DNA of 64,000 nucleotides from NCBI GenBank assembly GCA_951217055.1, contig OX578276.1, positions 15,111,430 to 15,175,429 of the forward strand. The letters run 5' to 3'. The stretch comes from Gerris lacustris. Taxonomy: Eukaryota; Arthropoda; Insecta; Hemiptera; Gerridae. A program made the translations under genes and the position numbers. Positions 57,216 to 64,000 of the stretch are shown here, one piece after another. The notes under the pieces were generated by a model. That model made no database searches. It was given only the letters and a program-made list of their open reading frames with translations, and was not told where the DNA came from. The first letter of the stretch is position 1; each line of letters begins with the position of its first letter.

Positions 57216-58067
57216 GACCCTTAATATAAAATTTTACTTTTATAGTAAAATAAAATCGGATAGCTCAAAAATTAATAAAAAATTATAAATTAAATTAATA
57301 AAAGAGACAAGGAATTAAAATTAATTAACCAGCTAGTGGTTACTAATAAAAATACTTTATTTTTAGAGTCCTCAACGGCAAACCGCCACTAGTGAGGCAC
57401 TCTTAAGGCATAAATAACAAAGATCAGTATAATACAACAAAACATATGGAAACAAACATATGGATAATATAACATAAACAATTAAGTGATAACAATTTAA
57501 AAAATAAAAATAATAAAATATAAGTACAAAAATTAAAGCTATAATAATAATGATAACAGCAAAGCTTTGAAGCATGAATATTTTAATAATTAAGTAAGCC
57601 AGGGATCGGATAGGATATAAGAGGGGAATAAATGAAGACAAAAAAGAAAAGGAAATATTGTTAACTTTAAAATTTAATTCTGACTGAAGGAAAAAACGGA
57701 GCGAAGGGAAGAAATTTCATGGACTTGGCTAATGTGGCTGAGGAAAGGATTAAGGGATGTGACACAGCGAACAAGAGGATTTAAAGGTGTGAGGTCGCGG
57801 ATATAAAGGGTACGACCAGCACGTCTACCAGCAGCAAGAACAACAACTTGGCTCATCTCCTCGCATCTATAGCAACCAGCGAGGGCCTTTGCCAGAAACA
57901 GAGCCTGAAAAGCATTACGTCTTTCCGTGAGAGACTAGACCAAATCTGATGTACAGAGATTCATATTTATAAAAACATCTGCGATACAGATATCTACAGT
58001 ACACAGCTCTAATAAATCTTCTTTGTACACGTTCTACTTCAGCCGCTCTACCAAGATTTAAGACATT

Positions 58068-59882
58068 TCAGACAGGTACTGCATACTCTAAACAAGGAGG
58101 AACCAAAGCTTTATAAAGACACAGAAGACAATCTAATGACAGACCACATGAAATAGATAAGATGAGACCAAGTGCACGATTAGCTTTAGCGATAACATTT
58201 GAAACATGAAAATCGAAGCGAAGCTTATTATCGACTAACACTCCTAAATCACGAATAGAAGAAACAGTGGACAGAGGAGTGTCATTTATAGAGTAGGAGA
58301 AGGAAGGATCAGTAGAAGAGGAGCGGGTAAAGGAAACATGATATGACTTATCAGGATTTAACTCCATGTTATTGTTACTTGCCCAGTTATCGACAGAATT
58401 GATGTCTCTCTGAAGAGCCTGTGAGGCAGCGACATCATTTTTCTTTACGACTCTCCAGATTTTATAATCGTCGGCGTAAAAAATATCACAAGACTGGTTA
58501 GTTGGGAGATCATTGATGAAGAGATTAAAGATCAAAGGCCCAAGAACAGAGCCTTGATGGACGCCAGAAGTGGGAAAATACGGATTAGAAAAGCTGGATC
58601 TAATTCTGACAGTGCAAGATCGATCTCGAAGATAACTATAAAACCAGGACATCAAGAAAGGGTGGAGATGATACAAGGAAAGTTTAGCTAGCAATAGACC
58701 ATGGTCTACTCTATCGAAGACTTTCCTAAAATCGAAGTAAATTGCATCGACTTTATTGCCATTAGCTACCGCCGGACCGACTCTAGAAAAGAAAGAGACT
58801 AGGTTAATAGTAGTTGAGCAAGCGGGACGAAAGCCATGTTGACTGTGATGAATCCAAGGATCGAGAGCAGGACTTAAAGAAAGGGGAATAACTCGTTCAA
58901 ACACTTTACAAAAATTATTACACAAAGAAATTGGGCGATAATTAGTGATAGATGTTTTATCCCCGTTTTTAGAAATAGGAACGACGACTGCAAAATTCCA
59001 AGCTGTAGGAAAAACAGAAGATTCAAGACTTTTGTTGAAGATGTCAGATAGAATAGGTGCGAGAATACCAGGTAGACCTTTTATAAGGAAGGAAGGAATA
59101 ATATCAGGGCCAGAGGTTTTGGTAGGTTTTAAATAACTAATGGCTTCAAGGACTAAACCACAGGATACGATAGGAACGTTAATACGAACGTTACTAGCAG
59201 GAGCTTCTCCCGCACCATCAGGAGGGGGAGGAGTGGGGATAGGGTAGGGAGTAGATGGGATAAAAACAGAGCTAAAAAGATCAGCGAAAGCTTGAGCTTG
59301 CGCTGAGGGTTCATTAAGTTCTACATCGTCCTTGATAAAGAAAGAACTTTGATCAGAATCACGAAGTGAATTTAAATGTTTCCAAAAATATTGCGGATTA
59401 CTTTTAAGAGAGGAATTTAGTTTTTTATTATGATAATGATTATCTTTTAAAATACTTTCGTGAGCTAGTTTCCTATAAATGCATTGAAGGTTTTTATACA
59501 GCTGTTTTCCAGACTTATTATGACGGTTAAAATAAAAATTATTTTTCTTAATTAAAAATATAGTATTACTAGAAAACCATGGTGGAAATTTTTTATTACC
59601 AGAACGGTAGGTTGGTATAAAAGAGGTTATAGCGTTATTAATAGTTTCAGATAATAAATTAGCAGCATAATTAACATCAGGTTCATTGTAAATTGGCGAC
59701 CAATCGTGATTTTTAAGATAGTGATATAGAGTTAAGTAATCTCCTTTAGCATAGTTGTAAATAAGACGTGACGGTGGTTGAGTGCGGAATTTAGATAAAG
59801 AAAGTTTAAGAGATGCAGTAAGACACGGGTGATATGAGTCTTCAGGAACAAAAGGCTGTAGATAATGTTCAACACGATTCAC
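58068..59882 (-). CDS. LINE reverse transcriptase frame (604 codons)
   Basis: A long open minus frame holds a linker and RT domain. Motifs are TKTSGPDIIPSFLI, TNYRPISLCNNFCKVFERVI, HGFRPACSTTINL, AIYFDFRKVFDRVDH, SGVHQGSVLGPLIFNLFIND and FYADDYKIW (catalytic ADD), followed by the thumb (LNPDKSYHVSF, RDLGVLVDNKL). The canonical FxADD is intact. It ends at a stop near the C-terminus, and a readable continuation lies below 58068 in another frame (GRAAEVERVQRRFIRAVY). No RNase H is present, which fits Jockey/CR1-like LINEs. As ORF2 is frameshifted upstream, this would not be expressed from the normal start. Confidence 0.9.
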   Translation of the reverse strand: MNRVEHYLQPFVPEDSYHPCLTASLKLSLSKFRTQPPSRLIYNYAKGDYLTLYHYLKNHDWSPIYNEPDVNYAANLLSETINNAITSFIPTYRSGNKKFPPWFSSNTIFLIKKNNFYFNRHNKSGKQLYKNLQCIYRKLAHESILKDNHYHNKKLNSSLKSNPQYFWKHLNSLRDSDQSSFFIKDDVELNEPSAQAQAFADLFSSVFIPSTPYPIPTPPPPDGAGEAPASNVRINVPIVSCGLVLEAISYLKPTKTSGPDIIPSFLIKGLPGILAPILSDIFNKSLESSVFPTAWNFAVVVPISKNGDKTSITNYRPISLCNNFCKVFERVIPLSLSPALDPWIHHSQHGFRPACSTTINLVSFFSRVGPAVANGNKVDAIYFDFRKVFDRVDHGLLLAKLSLYHLHPFLMSWFYSYLRDRSCTVRIRSSFSNPYFPTSGVHQGSVLGPLIFNLFINDLPTNQSCDIFYADDYKIWRVVKKNDVAASQALQRDINSVDNWASNNNMELNPDKSYHVSFTRSSSTDPSFSYSINDTPLSTVSSIRDLGVLVDNKLRFDFHVSNVIAKANRALGLILSISCGLSLDCLLCLYKALVPPCLEYAVPV

Positions 59883-59883
59883 A

Positions 59884-60493
59884 GAACAATATGAAGTATA
59901 AGGTCCAACTTTTCACCATGAGAGTTTCTAACAGTATTGTACTGACTGAGTTTTAACTCGGTTAACAATGATGATAAAATATTAGCTCTACTTTTTTATT
60001 AGGAGGCCCAGAATACGTTAAAGTATTCCAGTAAGTTTTAGGACAATTAAAGTCACCGAATAAATAGACTGGAGATTCTAGAGGAAGGAAATCTGCAAGG
60101 TGAGATGCATAATCTTCGAGAGCTGTGTCGCTAACATGATCTGGAAGGTAATGATTTCCAAGGAAGATCGACTTACGATTTTCTATGAGAATCTCCACCC
60201 AGACGCATTCGGGTAACAATTCAAGATCCTTCCTACGCCGATATTTTAATTTGTTAGAGAGAGCTATACAAGATCCACCACCATTTTGTCCCCCAGTAAC
60301 AATGTAATCGCGATCGGACCGCTCCACCGCGAAAAACAGAGAAAAATAAAAATTACTGAGACATGATGAGTTAAACCATGTCTCAGTTAATAAGAGTACA
60401 TCGGCGTTAGATAAACATGTAGAGTTAGAAAAAGGTATCTCTTTTAGTCCGCAGTCCTCGGACGTTTTGATATTGAATGAGTAGATCCATCAT
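59884..60493 (-). pseudogene. LINE ORF2 endonuclease domain, frameshifted
   Basis: The ATG at 60493/60490 opens with MDLLIQYQNVRGLRTKRD, the start of an apurinic-type endonuclease (N in QNVRGL is the metal-site Asn). After a frameshift the frame 60327-59962 continues with CVWVEILIENRKSIFLGNHY and LFGDFNCPKTYW (the GDFN catalytic motif). A second frameshift leads into the RT frame at 59882. Several of the expected motifs, including the final SDH, are not readable. Confidence 0.8.
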
Positions 60494-61102
60494 GTCGATT
60501 GATTTTCAGTCGGAAATGTAGAAGATTTACTAGGAGATTTATTATAATAAAAGTTCATACTTGGTTTTAAAGCACCACGAAATTCTTTAATTAAAAGTCC
60601 AGAGGGCCAAATATAAGGTTTTAAAAGATCACTTATAGACGATTCTTTAACAGAGACATGGAAGGAAGCATAGTTGTCAGTACGAGTAGTAAGACGCGTA
60701 ACTTTGGCATCAGATATGTTGGCTTCATCGCTTAAGAGATTAGAAACATCTTCAGTGGCGGTATTATAATCAAATCTTGTTACAAAAATACCGACTCTAC
60801 GCTCAACAGTCATAATTTTAGATCTAACTTTGTTGTTAGACCCGGTGATTAAAAGACGTGGTTTCAGAGATGTATTTAAAGGAGGTTGACGAATGGCAGA
60901 TCTTTGTGTACGGCCAGGTCGCAGAGGTACTTATTTTTATATTAGAGCGCAGATTAGTGTTATTTTCAACTGATGGTAGAAGAGAGAGAGAGGGCTGGGA
61001 GGACACGGTATCAGCCGGCTGTGACTGGCCGGGAATAAAACTAAGAAGAAGAATGTAAACTAACAAGCTGCCCATGTGACGAGCCCCCTCTTCGGCACTC
61101 AC
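60490..61102 (-). pseudogene. LINE ORF1 (C-terminal domain readable)
   Basis: The N-terminal piece (61102-60836) is Ser-rich. A second piece (60813-60490) carries an RRM-like C-terminal domain with GIFVTRFDYNTATEDVSNLL, ASFHVSV and WPSGLLIKEFRG, as in Jockey/CR1-type ORF1 proteins that bind the LINE RNA. A frame break lies between the pieces at about 60820. The stop TGA (60492-60490) lies inside ATGATG, so ORF2 starts with a 4-bp overlap. Confidence 0.75.
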
Positions 61103-61296
61103 ACCTTATCACACTACACCTTCCAACTAGAGTTCAGCGCTAAACTCTTCCAAACTCGAAAAAATCCAAAACTTAACGCGTCTATAATTTCATAATTACT
61201 TCACCAAATTCAATAAAATTTTGTGAAATGAAAGAATTTAACGTGTAGAATACCTATACTTAAAATGAAAAGTGTATCTTAATTATAAACAGAGAA

Positions 61297-61985
61297 CTAT
61301 TGAAAAGAATACGGACCCGAAGTGATGCGTGTGGCTTCAAGGCCGGGACTCCGGCATGGTCTTATATCTTCTGGAGAAAGCGCCTTGGCAAGATCATGAG
61401 ACACTTCTGCAACCACTTCATAATGATCAAAATCCTGCTCAAGACCCGTAGCATCAGATGCTCCTGCAGAAGATGTGGGTGGCATGTTTAAGTCAGTTTC
61501 TAAAGAAAATATTTCTGGAGAAAGTGTAGAGTCATTCTCCTCAGAAGGGGCCTGTCGGTCAGATATATAAGCACCAAGGAAGTCATCTTCTGTAAATATA
61601 TCCCTATCAAAAGGGACAATCCCTGTACACCGGAAGCTGTTCTTGACATTGGCAGGTGTTGTTGCTTTATCCCAGGATGAGTAGCAAATTGGAGGGAGAT
61701 CGTATATAGTCAGTGATTCTAGTGGGTGGTTCGTCATCCATGAGTCTGCCGCAATAGAGACTACATTTTTAAAGGATTTATAAATGCAGACATCAAGGGG
61801 CTGCAATTTGTTGGTCGTATGAGGAGGGAAGGTAAGAACCACTATCCCCTTCTCCTTACAAAAATCCAGAGCATCAATAGACAAGTGAGACTCATGGTTG
61901 TCCATAATGAGATGAACTTTATTTTCTATTGAGCTGTTACTGTGTTTAACTAAGTGCTCTAACACTTTTAAAAAATTTTCAATCA
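61297..61985 (-). pseudogene. jerky/Tigger-like (DDE_1) transposase C-terminal part
   Basis: The minus frame from about 61985 reads VLEHLVKHSNSSIENKVHLI and then MDNHESHLS (second catalytic Asp), FPPHTTNKLQPLD (third Asp), SFRCTGIVPFDRDIF and FLGAYISDRQ, the expected order for DDE_1/jerky-like transposases. A long acidic tail follows to 61297. The N-terminal DNA-binding region and the first Asp are missing. The first about 20 codons of the open frame belong to piggyBac DNA read out of frame. The join with piggyBac lies at about 61985. Confidence 0.85.
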
Positions 61986-62889
61986 GCAATTGGACGAATC
62001 TTGAAAAATGGGTCATCAGACACAGTCTCGTCAGAATTATCAGCAAAATGAATGAAACGTCTTAGTTTCATAAATTTCTTTACAGACATAACATCAGCTA
62101 TTTTGGGAACTCTGTGCCTTGCGCTCCAATAATCTGTCAAAGCTGGTAAACGATGTATACTCATATGGAAAAGAATGGCCACAAATTCTTTTACTAAGTC
62201 ACGGTCAAACTTTACAGATTCAGCCTCCATCTGATTAATGTAAAGATTACTCTGGTACACAATTAAATCTATGCATTCGTCTGTAAAAAACTTCCTAAAG
62301 TAAGAAAGAGATGTACCTTCATTTCCAAATAATTCTTCGTCATCTAAAGGGCTTGGTGGAATCTCTACGCTCCATCTAAATACCTGGTTTTTTATCCACT
62401 TGATTGTCATAGGTTTCAGTTTTGTGCGTGTTCTTGGCATCACTTTTTTCTGGATTGGTAATATTTTGGATCGTCCACGTAGTTTTGTACTGATATTGGT
62501 CTGCTTTCGGGAAGTTGGTACTGAAAAGAAAGAAAATAATTATAAAGATAATTTGATAACAGCAATGCACTTTTTTAACTTCAAAAAGTGAGTGAAATTC
62601 TTCACCTACCTGTCAAGGGTGAATCAAACACTCTTTCTTGAACCGGCACTGCATCAGTTAATGAAGAGAGCTGTACGTCATCAGATAATTCCTTAGTTTC
62701 TGACACTGAATTACACAGAAACTCATGGTTTTCCAAATCTACAGAAATAGGCTCATCACATAAGTTAAAATTTACTTCAGTGAATAATGTTGATATTGCT
62801 CCTTCTAATTGTTCTTCCGAAATTAATTCGTCTTCTGCATCTAGTTCATCATCTGAACCAGTCCCAACCTTCGGCATAAGGGATAACAT
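61979..62889 (-). CDS. piggyBac-derived N-terminal half, open across one intron
   Basis: Exon 1 (62889-62610) encodes a very acidic start (DDELDAEDELISEEQLEG region). It ends at a canonical donor CAG|GTAGGT. The intron 62609-62521 ends in a pyrimidine tract and TTTTCAG. Exon 2 (62520-61979) continues in frame: a basic segment, then VFRWSVEIPPSPLDDEELFG, FFTDECIDLIVYQSN, FHMSIHRLPALTDYWS and the FFKIRPI segment. It stops at TGA 61981-61979. The predicted product is 273 residues, with dimerisation/DNA-binding parts of a DDE_Tnp_1_7 protein, and ends just before the first catalytic Asp. It could be a domesticated or repressor-like product, or simply a truncated copy. Confidence 0.7.
62521..62609 (-). 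other. Predicted 89-bp intron
   Basis: GTAGGT donor at 62609, CTTTCTTTTCAG acceptor at 62521. Splicing keeps the piggyBac reading frame (phase 1) and removes stops. Confidence 0.65.
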
Positions 62890-62899
62890 ATATTTTCCA

Positions 62900-63438
62900 C
62901 TGCTGTAACCCTAAAATAATAATTAAAAATAAGACTTAAATGTACTATCTAAGTGCTTTGCTCATTAAGTTAGTTTTATTGTATACAAAGGGAAAAAAAT
63001 ATAGTATTACTCTTCAAATTAAAGCGAGAAAATAATAGACAAGAAAAAAACACAAAAATTTAAGGGCAGTTAATTCATACCCAGAAGCTGGCAATGTGTA
63101 CTACAAGACACATTTTTATTATTCGTTATTTACTGTTATTATTATCAAAACATGAATCATATTAGCTTTTTTACATTCTATGATATCTAAATTAAATAAA
63201 TATACCACTCAAAAAGTCTAAATGTAATAAAGAACTGTATTATTTGTACAAATACTTATGTGGATGCAAGACACAAGTGTAAACAAACCTGAGTTTCACA
63301 TGTCAATTTAATTTATTGTTGTTTACTTTTCTTGATATATGTCAGTCGTGATTATTTTCATTGTTCTTTGATAAAAATACAATTAGTTTTTTACTCGACA
63401 AAAAAGCCTGAGTTATTCATTCTTGAACACAGCCAAAC
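62900..63438 (+). other. Candidate 5' LTR region of terminal Gypsy
   Basis: The primer-binding-site-like motif at 63439 implies that an LTR ends at about 63438. The left boundary is not clear; a TG near 63276 (TGTAAACAAACCTGAG) is one option. No second copy is available inside the window to confirm it. Confidence 0.35.
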
Positions 63439-63452
63439 TGGTGACCCCGACG
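63439..63452 (+). promoter_or_regulatory. Primer-binding-site-like motif
   Basis: TGGTGACCCCGACG lies directly upstream of a gag frame and begins TGG, as expected for a complement of a tRNA 3' CCA. I could not assign the tRNA. Confidence 0.55.
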
Positions 63453-63484
63453 TAAGGAGTAAGTACGCAAACTTTTTCATTTAA

Positions 63485-64000
63485 CCATTATTATTTTTTT
63501 ATACGATTAAGATAGATGAACCAAAGCCAACCAGGGAGACAAACCCCGAAAATCTAAATCGAAGCATATCTCGAGTTGCCGTAAAAATTCCTCCTTTTTG
63601 GCGAAAAAACGTGCGCATATGGTTTATGCAAGTCGAAAGTCAGTTCATTACAGCAAATATCACTCAGGAGTCAACAAAATTCCATTATATTTTAGGCTCG
63701 CTGGATACTACTATCGCCGAAGAAATCTCTGACTTTTTAAGAAACCCTTTAGGTGATAAACCGTATTCTGATCTCAAAGAGAGAATTTTGGCTCAATTTG
63801 AAGAGTCTCAGGCTAGGAAAACCAAAAAGTTATTGACAGAACTTGAACTCGGAGACAAAAAACCAACGACATTACTTCGTGAAATGAAAGACTTAGCAGG
63901 TTCCACGGTGTCCGATGACTTTCTTAGACAGCTATTTATGCAAAGACTTCCAACTACTATCCGTTCCATTTTAGCCGCTTCAAATGATGATCTATTTACT
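63485..64000 (+). CDS. Gypsy Gag N-terminal part, open to the window edge
   Basis: A frame without a stop runs from 63485 to the window end. It contains VKIPPFWRKNVRIWFMQVES, KFHYILGSLDTTIAEEI and LLREMKDLAG with SDDFLRQLFMQRLP, the Gag order of an arthropod Gypsy clade. The first in-frame ATG is at 63626, inside the Gag core. The nearest upstream ATG (63516) is in another frame, so initiation is unclear and a frameshift, non-AUG start or splice is possible. Protease, RT and integrase would lie beyond the window. Confidence 0.8.

Larger units (their letters stand above)
57350..61135 (-). mobile_element. Jockey/CR1-like LINE, nearly complete but frame-broken
   Basis: On the minus strand the order is: a 5' region from about 61135; ORF1; ORF2 endonuclease (60490-59890); RT (59882-58068); a C-terminal extension to about 57930; a 3' UTR; and an end near 57350 with AATAAAG shortly before it. 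The element lies between the Gypsy leader (57215) and the jerky/Tigger-like fragment (61297). No clear target duplication was found. Despite frameshifts in ORF2 it is the most complete element in the window. Confidence 0.85.

Noticed and set aside
57372..57641. Hydrophobic minus frame that looks like a membrane protein
   Set aside because: It lies in the AT-rich 3' region of the LINE; the hydrophobic run follows from T-rich codons.

Overview
The window looks like a transposon-dense, AT-rich stretch of a eukaryotic nuclear genome, most likely an arthropod and probably an insect. I see no convincing host protein-coding gene, no intact tRNA or rRNA gene, no CRISPR array and no prokaryotic operon structure. 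The arthropod reading rests on the mobile-element repertoire (Gypsy elements, an I/LOA-like LINE with RNase H, a Jockey/CR1-like LINE, piggyBac, mariner, PIF/Harbinger, THAP9/P-element-like and several hAT lineages). It also rests on an LTR promoter with a TATA box and a TCAGT-type initiator. The species cannot be fixed from the sequence.

Layout. 1-8 kb: non-coding DNA with a 589-bp TIR element (1129-1717) and a roughly 3-kb imperfect inverted repeat (3640-6605) holding an (AT)n tract. 8-16.5 kb: hairpin MITEs, a near-perfect 444-bp palindrome (11038-11481), a hAT copy with an 8-bp target duplication carrying a MULE transposase fragment (14143-15346), and two tRNA-derived SINE pieces placed head to head (16268-16491). 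19-27.6 kb: a nest of Gypsy elements. A minus-strand pol is split by a DNA-transposon-like block (20.5-22.3 kb) and by a plus-strand Gypsy with an open 1047-codon gag-pol that stops just before integrase. At 26.75 kb a minus-strand pol fragment meets, head to head, a plus-strand element that starts with a tRNA-Lys primer-binding site. 27.6-32 kb: a mariner remnant, an LTR fragment and a multi-exon P-element-like gene remnant. 32.3-34.5 kb: the 5' half of a LINE. 34.8-40.6 kb: hAT, Gypsy pol with a PIF/Harbinger insertion (TAA duplication, 34-bp perfect TIRs, MADF exon), a second copy of the 1.1-kb MITE and another hAT. 41-48.4 kb: fragments of an unclassified DNA transposon, a MITE with perfect 24-bp TIRs, piggyBac fused to hAT and Gypsy, another hAT and a Gypsy gag. 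50.1-53.0 kb: a 5'-truncated LINE with an open RT-RNase H reading frame, inserted with an 11-bp target duplication into the LTR of a minus-strand Gypsy (53.0-54.3 kb). 54.7-57.3 kb: hAT and a Gypsy leader/gag. 57.35-61.1 kb: a nearly complete minus-strand Jockey/CR1-like LINE with an ATGA overlap between its two ORFs. 61.3-62.9 kb: an open two-exon piggyBac N-terminal half joined to a jerky/Tigger-like transposase tail. 63.4 kb to the end: the start of a plus-strand Gypsy whose gag is open to the window edge.

How it fits together. Most elements are broken and nested, so insertion order can be read at several joins (Harbinger into Gypsy, LINE into Gypsy LTR). The most unusual recurring theme is inverted duplication at many scales (8.7, 11.0, 12.3, 16.3, 31.2 and 36.1 kb, plus the 3-kb inverted repeat). 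These could be foldback elements, template-switch scars, or an amplification or assembly artefact. The best candidates for something biologically new are the intact but catalytically headless piggyBac reading frame, the 20.5-22.3 kb block bounded by an iterated 12-mer, and the hairpin series.
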